Positions 1-6,427 of a stretch of DNA of 11,698 nucleotides are shown in pieces; the stretch's first letter is position 1, and each line of letters begins with the position of its first letter. Both the position numbers and the translations under genes were made by a program. The notes under the pieces were generated by a model, which saw only the letters and a list, made by a program, of their open reading frames with translations, was not told the DNA's origin and did not search any database. The DNA comes from an uncultured Alphaproteobacteria bacterium (lineage in GTDB: Bacteria > Pseudomonadota > Alphaproteobacteria > Rhizobiales > Ancalomicrobiaceae), in contig CALFRR010000152.1 in the NCBI GenBank assembly GCA_937919435.1, forward strand, positions 1 through 11,698, written 5' to 3'.

Positions 1-832
1 GCACCACCTCCGGCAGACGCCGGCCGGCGTCGTCACCGGTGCCCTGCTCGATGCCCATGTCCATCAGATACTGGGTGATCTCCGATCGGAGCCGCTTGAA
101 CGCGGGATCGTGGCTCGATGCGGTGCGATCGCGCGGGCGCGGCAGATCGACGACGAATTCGCGGGACAGCGTCGCGTCGGGGCCGAGAGTCAGCGGAATG
201 ATCCGATCGGCGAGCAGCAGCGCCTCGTCGACGTCGTTGGTGACGAGGACGACGGTCTTCCGGTCCTCCTCCCAGATCCGCTCGATCTCGTCGCCGAGCT
301 TGGCGCGGGTCAGCGCGTCGAGAGCGGAGAGCGGTTCGTCGAGCAACAGGACCTCGGGGCTCATGGCGAGCGCCCGGGCGATGCCGACCCGCTGGCGCAT
401 GCCGCCGGAGAGTTCCGCCGGCCGGCGGTCGCGGGCGTGCGACAGGCCGACCATGTCGATGTACTTCGCGACGCGGGCCTCCCGTTCGGCGGCGCTCGCC
501 TTCGGGAACACCGCCTCGACCGCCAGCATGATGTTGCCGTGGACGGTCAGCCAGGGCATCAGCGAATAGGACTGGAAGACCAGACCGCGCTCCGGCCCCG
601 GCTCGCAGACCGGGCTGCCGCGCATCAGCACCTCGCCGGTATCCGGGCGGACGAGGCCGGCGATGGTCGAGATCAGGGTGGTCTTGCCGGACCCGGAGAA
701 ACCGAGGATCGCGACGAACTCGCCTTCGCGGATCGACAGGTTCACGTCGGCGAGGACGCGGGTGACGGTGCCGGCCGAAGCGTAGGACTTGCCGACGCGG
801 CGCAGTTCGAGGATCGGAGTGGGATCGCTCAT
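1..832 (-). CDS. nrtD: Nitrate/nitrite-type ABC transporter ATP-binding protein (partial, 3' end beyond left edge)
   Basis: ATPase subunit that would power uptake of nitrate or a related anion with the NrtB permease and NrtA binding protein encoded just upstream. The 277 visible codons hold a full nucleotide-binding domain: Walker A GFSGSGKTT (K50), Q-loop Gln87, signature LSGGMRQRV (141-149), Walker B LLLDEP (D165, E166) and D-loop SALD. The switch position, normally His, is Asn199 (VTNDVDEA). The start at 832 is preceded by GGGAGG about 5 bases upstream, and the gene begins 11 bases after the nrtB stop, so the two are co-transcribed. The reading frame is open through the window edge, so a C-terminal NrtA-like domain, which separates NrtC from NrtD, cannot be judged. 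Substrate is inferred from the family and from the nrtA leader; cyanate or taurine paralogues are the alternatives. Confidence 0.87.
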   Translation of the reverse strand, partial: MSDPTPILELRRVGKSYASAGTVTRVLADVNLSIREGEFVAILGFSGSGKTTLISTIAGLVRPDTGEVLMRGSPVCEPGPERGLVFQSYSLMPWLTVHGNIMLAVEAVFPKASAAEREARVAKYIDMVGLSHARDRRPAELSGGMRQRVGIARALAMSPEVLLLDEPLSALDALTRAKLGDEIERIWEEDRKTVVLVTNDVDEALLLADRIIPLTLGPDATLSREFVVDLPRPRDRTASSHDPAFKRLRSEITQYLMDMGIEQGTGDDAGRRLPEVV

Positions 833-843
833 CGGCGCCTCCC

Positions 844-1938
844 TCAGCGCTTGGCGGAGAAGGTGAAGGCGGCCTGCAGCGCGTACATGACGCGGTCGAG
901 CAGGAAGCCGATGATGCCGATGGTGAACACCGCCACCATGATCCGGGCGAGCGAGGCCGACGAGCCGTTCTGGAACTCGTCCCAGACGAACTTTCCGAGG
1001 CCGGGGTTCTGGGCGAGCATCTCGGCGGCGATCAGCACCATCCAGCCGACCCCCAGCGACAACCGCATGCCGGTGAAGATCAGCGGCAGCGACGACGGGA
1101 TCACCAGCTTCAGCACCTTCTTGCCCCAGCCGAGCCGCAGCACCCTGGCGACGTTCATCAGATCCCGGTCGATCGAGGCGACGCCGAGCGAGGTGTTGAT
1201 CAGGGTCGGCCACAGCGAGCAGAGCGTCACGGTGATCGCCGAGACCAGGAACGACTTCTCGAACATCGGATCGGTCGAGGTGTAGAGCGCCGAGACGACC
1301 ATGGTGACCAGCGGCAGCCAGGCGAGCGGACTGACCGGCTTGAAGATCTGGACGAACGGGTTGATCGCGGCGTTCACGATCGGCGACAGACCGGCGAGAA
1401 TGCCGAGCGGGATCGCCACCGCGGTGCCGATCAGGAAGCCGGTGAACACCGTCTTCAGCGAGGTCAGGATCTTGTCGACGTAGGTCGGCTTGCCGACGTA
1501 GGTCTTCGGCCTGATCTCGACCGGCGGACTGGCCGCCCGCGCGTCCGCGATCCGCTTGTCCTGACGCTCGTAGAAGGCCCGCTCCCTGGCGCGCTCGGCG
1601 GCGTGGTCGGCGAGCAGCACGCCGACCTGTTCCCACACCGCCGCCGGCCCCGGAATGGCGCCGAGCGAGGTCTGGACGCGGGGCGCCAGCACGCTCCAGG
1701 CGCCGAGGAACAGCGCCACCGCGACGATCGGCACGCCGGCCAGCCGCCACAGTTCGCGGCTCTGGGTGCGGACGTCGTCGCCGCCGATCATCTTCAGGAT
1801 CGGCACCAGAAAGCCGAGGCCGAAGACCGAGAGCCAGCCCTCGATCCGAGTGATGCGCGAGAACCAGAGTCGGCGCCGGGCTTCGTGGGCGGCACGGGCG
1901 GCCGGATCGGCGACGAACGGGTCGGTGGCGGTGGTCAT
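844..1938 (-). CDS. nrtB: Nitrate/nitrite-type ABC transporter permease
   Basis: Inner-membrane channel subunit of the NrtABC/D importer, 364 residues. Hydrophobic segments are visible near 36-52, 68-86, 160-184, 204-220, 228-250, 288-308 and 332-352. The cytoplasmic EAA-type loop that docks on the ATPase lies at about 259-283 (LMNVARVLRLGWGKKVLKLV, then IP), with the conserved Gly270 and Pro281. The protein is longer than the roughly 275-residue cyanobacterial NrtB because of about 65 extra N-terminal residues and a charged stretch at about 112-150 between the second and third hydrophobic segments. The start is supported by GAGG about 8 bases upstream. It follows nrtA by 116 bases containing a hairpin, and precedes the ATPase gene by 11 bases. 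Family assignment is firm; nitrate rather than cyanate or sulfonate specificity is inferred. Confidence 0.9.
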   Translation of the reverse strand: MTTATDPFVADPAARAAHEARRRLWFSRITRIEGWLSVFGLGFLVPILKMIGGDDVRTQSRELWRLAGVPIVAVALFLGAWSVLAPRVQTSLGAIPGPAAVWEQVGVLLADHAAERARERAFYERQDKRIADARAASPPVEIRPKTYVGKPTYVDKILTSLKTVFTGFLIGTAVAIPLGILAGLSPIVNAAINPFVQIFKPVSPLAWLPLVTMVVSALYTSTDPMFEKSFLVSAITVTLCSLWPTLINTSLGVASIDRDLMNVARVLRLGWGKKVLKLVIPSSLPLIFTGMRLSLGVGWMVLIAAEMLAQNPGLGKFVWDEFQNGSSASLARIMVAVFTIGIIGFLLDRVMYALQAAFTFSAKR

Positions 1939-2012
1939 CGGTCTGTCCTCGCTGACGGCCGTCTCGGCCGGAGTCGGTCGTGTCGTCGGGGTCTGCGAAA
2001 CGGGGGGACGCG

Positions 2013-2054
2013 GCCGCCGTCCGGGATCCGGGAGGCCGCGGGCACGACGGCGGC
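2013..2054 (-). terminator. Intercistronic hairpin after nrtA
   Basis: A perfect 9-bp inverted repeat, GCCGCCGTC and GACGGCGGC (2046-2054 and 2013-2021), encloses a 24-base loop and begins at the base after the nrtA stop codon. There is no T-run after it on the minus strand, so it is not a standard intrinsic terminator. In ABC operons such structures often protect the binding-protein mRNA or cause partial termination, giving more binding protein than permease. That role is inferred. Confidence 0.45.
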
Positions 2055-3466
2055 TCAGCCTTCGACGGCGTTGCCGACCACCTTCTGGGCGCCCTTGAGG
2101 CCGATCTTCAGCGACGCGAGATAGGCGTTGGGGGCCCGGCCGTCGTAGGCGATGCCGTCCATGAAGCCGCGATCGACCGGCTTGTAGCCGTCGGACCCGA
2201 ACGGGAAGTCCTCGCGCCGCGCCCTGCCCTCGGCGACCAGCAGCTCGGCGGCCTTCAGATAGAGGTCCGGGCGGTAGACCTTCTTCGCGGTCTCGGCGTA
2301 CCAGTCGTCGGACTTCGCCTCGGCGATCTGCCCCCAGCGGCGCATCTGGGTCAGGTACCAGACCGCGTCGGAATAATAGGGATAGGTGGCGAAGTACTTG
2401 AAAAATACGTTGAAGTCCGGAACCGGCGCTTGTCGCCCTTCTCGTATTCGAAAGTGCCGGTCATCGAGTTGGCGATCACCTTCTCGTCGGCGCCGACGTA
2501 TTCCGGCTTCGCCAGGATCTTCACCGCCTCGGCGCGGTTCTTGCCGCCGGCCTCGTCGAGCCACATGCAGGCGCGGATCATCGCCTTGACGATGGCGAGG
2601 AGCGTGTTGGGGTTCTCCTCGGCCCACTTCCGGGTGACGCCGAACACCTTCTCCGGGTTGTTCTTCCAGATCTCGTCGTCGGTGATCACCGGCACGCCGA
2701 TGCCCTTGAACACCGCCGCCTGGTTCCACGGTTCGCCGACGCAGTAGCCCATGATGGTGCCTGCCTCCATCGTCGCCGGCATCTGCGGCGGCGGGGTGAC
2801 CGACAAGAGCGCCTCGGCGAGGATCTGGCCGGAGGTGTTGTCCGGCGAATAGAAGCCGGGATGGATGCCGCCGGCGGCGAGCCAGTAGCGGAGCTCGTAG
2901 TTGTGGGTGGAGACCGGGAAGACCATGCCCATGTCGAAGGTCTTGCCGCGGCCGCGCAGGTCGTCGATCACCGGCCTGAGGCTCGCCGCGGAGATCGGAT
3001 GCTTCGGCCTGCCGTCGGCGCCCTTTTCGACGCCAGCCTTCATCTTCTCCCAGACGGCGTTGGAAACGGTGATGGCGTTGCCGTTGAGATCCATCGACAG
3101 CGGCGCGATCACCTCGGCCCTGGTGCCGAAACCGATGGTGGCACCGATCGGCTGGCCGGCCAGCATGTGGGCGCCGTCGAGTTCACCGGTGATCACCCGG
3201 TCGAGATTGACCTTCCAGTTGGCCTGCGCCTCGAGTTGGACCTGCAGGCCCTCGTCCTCGAAGAACCCCTTCTCCTGAGCGACGGCGAGCGGGGCCATGT
3301 CGGTGAGCTTGATGAAGCCGAGCTTGACGACGTCCTTCTCCAGCGCCAACGGCGCGGCGACCGCACGCGTGACGACCGAGGTCGAGACGACGGCACCGGC
3401 CGTGAGCGCGGCGGAGGACAACAGGAAGCTGCGACGGGTCGGACGGAAGGACGACTCTTGCGACAT
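2055..3466 (-). pseudogene. nrtA: Nitrate/nitrite ABC transporter substrate-binding protein NrtA, frameshifted (Tat-exported)
   Basis: Periplasmic binding protein of the NrtA/CynA family that would deliver nitrate or nitrite to NrtB. The N-terminus is a twin-arginine signal, TRRSFLL with R11-R12, then an Ala/Val-rich segment and a likely cleavage near residue 38 (AVAA). Family hallmarks follow: KLGFIKLTDMAPL, QANWKVNLDR, GAHMLAGQPIG, STHNYELRYWLAAGGI and YCVGEPWN. Reading is continuous to Arg347 (bases 2428-2426). There one C appears to be missing, and the -1 frame continues with PVPDFNVFFKYFATYPYYSD to the stop at 2055. Unrepaired, translation ends at 2351 after 371 residues, the last 24 or so unrelated; repaired, the protein is about 470 residues, the normal length. 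The ATG at 3466 has GAGGGGG just upstream. The frameshift may be a true lesion or a sequencing error in a C/G run. Family call is firm; substrate is inferred from the leader RNA. Confidence 0.88.
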
Positions 3467-3503
3467 GACACCCCCTCGGGAGAGCGAACCGGATTCGATC
3501 GTC

Positions 3504-3509
3504 GGGGGT
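3504..3509 (-). promoter_or_regulatory. Possible anti-Shine-Dalgarno segment in the nrtA leader
   Basis: ACCCCC on the minus strand at 3509-3504 is complementary to GGGGGT at 3475-3470, which forms the 3' part of the nrtA ribosome-binding site. Pairing would hide the site and reduce initiation. It lies 2 bases after an arm (3512-3519) able to pair with 3603-3610, which overlaps the 3' arm of leader hairpin 2. Both pairings are read by eye; whether they switch in the cell is unknown. Confidence 0.25.
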
Positions 3510-3540
3510 AATCGGTCGCGCGGCATCCACGCGGACGACC

Positions 3541-3596
3541 CGGTTCTCGCGCATCTTCGGAGGTGCCGCTTCGGGCATCTCTCGCGCGATGAACCG
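3541..3596 (-). promoter_or_regulatory. Large stem-loop in the nrtA leader
   Basis: CGGTTC (3596-3591) pairs with GAACCG (3546-3541), followed by a small AT/A internal loop and CGCGC (3588-3584) with GCGCG (3552-3548): 11 bp in all. A smaller hairpin, TGCC with GGCA around a six-base loop, lies inside. It starts about 11 bases after leader hairpin 2. No T-run follows, so a terminator role is not shown; it could be a Rho-linked or purely structural element. Confidence 0.35.
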
Positions 3597-3607
3597 CCCC
3601 AGGCGAC

Positions 3608-3656
3608 CGAACCCGTCTTTGGGTTCGAATGGCTGGACGATGGGTCGTCGTTGACC
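3608..3656 (-). ncRNA. ANTAR-type (NasR/NasT) two-hairpin leader element of nrtA
   Basis: Two short hairpins with six-base loops lie at the start of the predicted nrtA transcript. Hairpin 1 (3656-3643) is GGTC-AACGAC-GACC; hairpin 2 (3627-3608) has the 7-bp stem CGAACCC/GGGTTCG around loop AAAGAC. The linker is 15 bases. Both loops have A at position 1 and G at position 4. Paired hexaloop hairpins with invariant A1 and G4 are the known binding motif of ANTAR-domain antiterminators, including nitrate-responsive NasR and NasT, and they occur in leaders of nitrate-assimilation operons. Position next to the sigma-54 start and ahead of nrtA fits that use. Weak points: hairpin 1 has only 4 bp (5 with a bulge), and no intrinsic terminator is visible downstream. 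The protein partner is not in this window. Confidence 0.65.
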
Positions 3657-3667
3657 GCCCACTGTCT

Positions 3668-3683
3668 TGCACGGTGCATGCCA
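3668..3683 (-). promoter_or_regulatory. Sigma-54 (-24/-12) promoter for nrtABC
   Basis: On the minus strand, TGGCATGCACCGTGCA matches the RpoN consensus TGGCACG-N4-TTGCW at all but two positions (C to T in the -24 box, T to G in the -12 box). GG and GC are exactly 11 bases apart, start to start after the leading T, as in the consensus. The predicted start is near 3657, directly at the first base of leader hairpin 1, giving a leader of about 190 bases. RpoN with NtrC is the usual control for nitrate assimilation. No clean NtrC site was found upstream. Confidence 0.6.
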
Positions 3684-3813
3684 AACGGTGCAGGAGCCAA
3701 AACCGCAATCGAAACAACGAGAGGCGGGGATGTCGGGACGTCGCCCGTCGGAGAGAATATGCCTATTTCATGAGCGCCGTGGTTTTGCTGCCGCCTTTTT
3801 GACCACTCGCGAT

Positions 3814-3861
3814 CGGCGCCAGCGGGCTCTACGGCAGCGGCGCCGTCGGGCTCTACGGCGT
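3814..3861. repeat. Tandem 24-bp direct repeat, two copies
   Basis: Two abutting 24-base units (3814-3837 and 3838-3861) share CGGCGCC, two variable bases, CGGGCTCTACGGC and two variable bases. The variable pairs are AG/AG in the first unit and GT/GT in the second, so at least 20 of 24 positions are identical. It lies about 150 bases upstream of the sigma-54 promoter on the nrtA side and about 300 bases upstream of satP. It could be a repeated activator site or a simple duplication. Confidence 0.7.
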
Positions 3862-3896
3862 GGTTCGCGGGTACCGGCGGAGGGGCGATGTTCGAC

Positions 3897-3920
3897 CACG
3901 GACCGCCGGTCCGGACCGTG
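3897..3920. promoter_or_regulatory. Dyad in the nrtA-satP intergenic region
   Basis: CGGACC-GCC-GGTCCG (3899-3913) is a perfect 6-3-6 inverted repeat, overlapping the perfect palindrome GGTCCGGACC (3908-3917), with outer arms CACGG and CCGTG (3897-3901, 3916-3920). It could be an operator for either divergent operon. In DNA this GC-rich such dyads also arise by chance. Confidence 0.25.
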
Positions 3921-4158
3921 ACCTTCGAGCCGATCGGGCCGTGGCCGATATGGGCGCTTCGGCGGCCCTTTTGTACCTCTGGTCGTTTTCCCGACCCGTT
4001 CTCCGGCCTCTCCGATGGATCCTGCGCACGAGCAGTCGCCGAGACGGGTCCGACGAGGTTCCCGAGGACCTCCTCGAGACGAGGCGCACTGCATCGGCTT
4101 CTTCGCCGGGTTCGCGGACGTTTCCGGCGGGACAACGAAAAAGGGAGGACGACACCTC

Positions 4159-4761
4159 ATGTCGCAAACCAGTGAAACGACGTCTCTGCCACCCGTCGTG
4201 GCCGCGCCCAAGCTGGGCAATCCGGCCGCCGTCGGGCTCGCCGCCTTCGGACTGACCACGCTGCTGCTGCAGCTGCACGCCCTGGGGCTCGTCGGCATGG
4301 GGCCGGTGCTCTGGTCGGGCGTGTTCTACGGCGGCGCCGCCCAGGTCATGGTCGGCTTGCACGAGCACAAGAACGGCAACAACTTCGGCTACACGGTGTT
4401 CACCAGCTTCGGCTGCTTCTGGCTGTCGTTCTGCGGCATCGTGATCGCCGGCAAGTACGGCCTGTTCCCGGCGAGCAAGACCGACGTGGGTTGGTTCCTG
4501 GTCGCCTGGACGCTCTACAGCGGGATCATGACGATCGCCTCGATGCGCACCAACAAGGTGCTGTTCGGCGCCTTCGCCACCCTGATGGTCGGGCTGGTGA
4601 CCCTGGTCGGCGAGCACTTCGGCGGCGGCGAGGCCATGGCGACCGTGTCCGCCTGCTTCATGCTCGGGACCGTCGCCTGCGTCTGGTACGTGATGGCGCA
4701 CATCGTCTTCGCCGACATGTTCGGACGCGACGTGCTGCCGGTCGGCAAGCCCTTCATCTGA
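4159..4761 (+). CDS. satP: Acetate/succinate transporter, GPR1/FUN34/SatP (YaaH) family
   Basis: Inner-membrane carrier for acetate and, in some members, succinate, 200 residues against 188 for E. coli SatP. The family signature sits at the start of helix 1 as NPAAVGLAAFG (from N21), a slight variant of NPAPLGL. Six hydrophobic segments fit the fold: about 25-46, 50-69, 76-98, 110-128, 134-151 and 160-183. The start is chosen for GGGAGG about 10 bases upstream. The next gene begins 64 bases on and encodes a CoA-transferase, so imported acetate (or another short-chain acid) could be activated directly by CoA transfer. Family is firm; acetate as main substrate is inferred from the family and the neighbours. 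Confidence 0.92.
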   Translation: MSQTSETTSLPPVVAAPKLGNPAAVGLAAFGLTTLLLQLHALGLVGMGPVLWSGVFYGGAAQVMVGLHEHKNGNNFGYTVFTSFGCFWLSFCGIVIAGKYGLFPASKTDVGWFLVAWTLYSGIMTIASMRTNKVLFGAFATLMVGLVTLVGEHFGGGEAMATVSACFMLGTVACVWYVMAHIVFADMFGRDVLPVGKPFI

Positions 4762-4764
4762 GAT

Positions 4765-4779
4765 CGGCGGCGCCCGCCG
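4765..4779 (+). other. Short hairpin after satP
   Basis: CGGCGG-CGC-CCGCCG forms a perfect 6-bp stem with a 3-base loop, starting 3 bases after the satP stop. No T-run follows at once. It may set the ratio of satP to CoA-transferase mRNA, or mean nothing. Confidence 0.25.
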
Positions 4780-4825
4780 CGCAGCCGCGTCGGCGACGGC
4801 TCCGTTTCGACAAGGACGACATCTC

Positions 4826-5560
4826 ATGAACAAAGTCAGGCAACTCGACGACATCGTCGCCGGCATCGAAGACGGTGCCACCATCATGTTCGGGGGATTT
4901 CTGGGCGTCGGCTCTCCCCTCCGCTCCATCGAGAAGATCGTCGCCAAGGGCGTCAGGGATCTGACCGTGATCTCGGTGGTCAACTCCTATCCGGGCGGCG
5001 GCTTCGATCTGGCGCCGCTGTTCTCGAACCGGCAGGTCCGCAGGTTCGTCACCGCCCATACCGGCACCTGCCCGGAGGCCATCGAGGCGATGAAGGCCGG
5101 CGACCTCGACGTCGAATTCTACCCGATGGGCACCTGGATCGAGAAGATCCGCGCCGCCGGTGCCGGGCTGGGCGGGGTGTTGACCCCGATCGGTCTCGGC
5201 ACCCTGGTGGAGGACGGCAAGCAGCGGCTGGAGATCGACGGCAGGTCGTATCTGGTCGAGATGCCGCTGCGCGCCGACTACGCCTTCATCGCCGGCCACC
5301 GTGCCGACACTCTGGGCAACGTCGAGTACCGCGGCGTCAGCCTCAACTCCAACCCGGTGATCGCGACCGCCGCCGATTTCACCGTGGCCGAAGTCAACGA
5401 GATCGTCGAAGTCGGCGAGATCGATCCGTCGCGGGTCGGAACCCCCGGCGTCTTCGTCAAGGCGGTGGTGCAGGGCGATTCCCCGACCGAGCATCAGGCG
5501 GTCTTCGAGCGTCTCTGGGTGCGCACCGGCCGCCTCGCGGCGCCGGCGACGGCAGCGTAG
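4826..5560 (+). CDS. atoD: Class I CoA-transferase, alpha subunit (AtoD type)
   Basis: Alpha subunit of a heteromeric family I CoA-transferase that moves CoA between an acyl-CoA and a free acid, such as acetyl-CoA/acetoacetate, acetyl-CoA/butyrate or succinyl-CoA/acetoacetate. It has 244 residues; the family is usually 215-240. The subunit A signature is DGATIMFGGFLGVGSP (16-31), with the GGF-x3-G-x-P CoA-binding glycines. Later conserved blocks include FYPMGTWIEKIRAAGAGLGG and RADYAFIAGHRADTLGN. The beta subunit follows 15 bases after the stop. The ribosome-binding site is AAGGA before the ATG. The enzyme acts in the cytoplasm as an alpha/beta complex; the catalytic Glu is on the beta subunit. 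The acid used cannot be read from sequence; acetate/acetoacetate/butyrate fits the neighbouring SatP and beta-oxidation genes. Confidence 0.9.
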   Translation: MNKVRQLDDIVAGIEDGATIMFGGFLGVGSPLRSIEKIVAKGVRDLTVISVVNSYPGGGFDLAPLFSNRQVRRFVTAHTGTCPEAIEAMKAGDLDVEFYPMGTWIEKIRAAGAGLGGVLTPIGLGTLVEDGKQRLEIDGRSYLVEMPLRADYAFIAGHRADTLGNVEYRGVSLNSNPVIATAADFTVAEVNEIVEVGEIDPSRVGTPGVFVKAVVQGDSPTEHQAVFERLWVRTGRLAAPATAA

Positions 5561-5575
5561 AAAGGATCACCGATC

Positions 5576-6244
5576 ATGGAAGCGAAGGATGCCATCGCGC
5601 GACGCGCCGCCCTCGAACTGGCGGACGGCGAAGTCGTCAATCTCGGTTTCGGCATGCCCACCGCCGTCGCCAACCACATCCCGGAAGGGGTGGACGTCAT
5701 CCTGCAGTCGGAGAACGGCTGCCTGATGTTCGGTCCGACGCCGGCGCTCGGCGAACAGGACGCCGACGTCGCCAATGCCGGCGGCCAGCCGATCACTCTG
5801 TTGCCGGGGGCGTCGATCTTCGATCTCGCCACGTCCTTCGGCATCATCCGCGGCGGACACGTCGACACGACCATTCTCGGCGCGCTGGAAGTGGATCAGG
5901 AGGGCTGCATCGCCAACTGGGCGATGCCGGTCGCGCCGGGGAAGTACTCGCCCGGCATGGGCGGTGCCATGGATCTGGTCGGCGGCGCCCGCAAGGTGGT
6001 CGCGGTGCTGCAGCACGCCGACAAGAAGGGGCGCTCCAAGGTCCTGAAGAAGTGCACCCTGCCGATCACCGGCAAGGGCGTGCTGAAGACCATCATCACC
6101 GAGAAGGCGGTCTTCGAGGTCACGCCGACCGGCCTGGTCCTGACCGAGATCGTCGCCGACACGACGCCGGACGAGCTCAGGGCGATCACCGACGCGGACT
6201 TCGTCGTTTCCCCCGACCTCTGCGAATACCGCCTGCACGCCTGA
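5576..6244 (+). CDS. atoA: Class I CoA-transferase, beta subunit (AtoA type)
   Basis: Catalytic beta subunit paired with the alpha subunit just upstream, 222 residues, normal for the family. The active-site motif LQSENG contains Glu46, which forms the glutamyl-CoA thioester in class I enzymes. NLGFGMPTAVANHIP (22-36) and GIIRGGHVDTTILGALEVD are further family blocks, and PGMGGAMDLVGGARKVV is typical of AtoA/ScoB proteins. AAAGGA precedes the ATG. A strong hairpin terminator begins 12 bases after the stop, so satP-atoD-atoA forms a closed transcription unit. Its likely job is to activate short-chain acids to acyl-CoA without spending ATP directly. Family is firm, substrate inferred. Confidence 0.92.
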   Translation: MEAKDAIARRAALELADGEVVNLGFGMPTAVANHIPEGVDVILQSENGCLMFGPTPALGEQDADVANAGGQPITLLPGASIFDLATSFGIIRGGHVDTTILGALEVDQEGCIANWAMPVAPGKYSPGMGGAMDLVGGARKVVAVLQHADKKGRSKVLKKCTLPITGKGVLKTIITEKAVFEVTPTGLVLTEIVADTTPDELRAITDADFVVSPDLCEYRLHA

Positions 6245-6256
6245 GCGGCGTCGCGT

Positions 6257-6296
6257 CCCGCCGCGGATGGGATCACCCGTCCGCGGCGGGTTTCGT
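6257..6296 (+). terminator. Rho-independent terminator of satP-atoD-atoA
   Basis: A 15-bp stem (14 Watson-Crick pairs and one T-G) pairs CCCGCCGCGGATGGG (6257-6271) with CCCGTCCGCGGCGGG (6276-6290) around loop ATCA, followed directly by TTTCGT. It starts 12 bases after the atoA stop and separates that operon from the regulator gene, which must have its own promoter between about 6297 and 6427. Confidence 0.88.
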
Positions 6297-6427
6297 CACG
6301 AGTCGCGGCGGCGCTCGTGGTGAAGGAACCCGCGTCGGCCCGTCGCCGTGCGGCAATCTCTCTCTTTCGTTGGCGAGAAAAAAGTGGCCGAGTGAACAGG
6401 TGAACCGGCCCGGCGAGGAAGGGATCC

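Larger units (their letters stand above)
3684..4158. other. Non-coding divergent intergenic region between nrtA and satP
   Basis: This 475-base stretch separates the left-going nitrate operon from the right-going satP operon. Open frames in it are arginine- and serine-rich translations typical of GC-rich non-coding DNA, with no recognisable domain. It holds a tandem 24-bp repeat (3814-3861) and a dyad (3897-3920), listed separately. It should contain the enhancer sites for the sigma-54 promoter and the promoter of satP, but no clear -35/-10 pair was seen. The satP ribosome-binding site (GGGAGG) is at 4143-4148. Confidence 0.6.

Noticed and set aside
3183..3573. Upstream frame beginning in the nrtA leader and overlapping nrtA out of frame
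   Set aside because: Most of it is a shadow of nrtA, and the leader part has no independent sign of coding.
3675..3692. NtrC-like half sites TGCAT...GGTGCA overlapping the -24 box
   Set aside because: The arms are one base too far apart (18 instead of 17) and one arm is imperfect; the position on the promoter itself is wrong for an activator.
3770..3802. Ten-codon frame MSAVVLLPPF, preceded by an overlapping four-codon frame
   Set aside because: Too short to support, with no downstream gene it would plausibly attenuate nearby.
3799..3830. TTGACC as a -35 box
   Set aside because: No acceptable -10 sequence at 16-18 bases; the region downstream is GC-rich.
3467..4135. N-terminal extension of NrtA in the same frame, starting at 4135
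   Set aside because: It would add 223 residues of low-complexity, Arg/Pro/Ser-rich sequence, cover the promoter and leader hairpins, and displace the Tat signal from the N-terminus. The ATG at 3466 has a good ribosome-binding site.
3860..4255. Plus-strand frame in the nrtA-satP gap
   Set aside because: Arg/Ser/Pro-rich with no recognisable motif, and it overlaps the start of satP in another frame.
3853..4983. Long minus-strand frame opposite satP and the start of atoD
   Set aside because: Shadow of satP: the translation is His/Gln/Glu/Ala-rich without domains, a known artefact of GC-rich codons read on the other strand.
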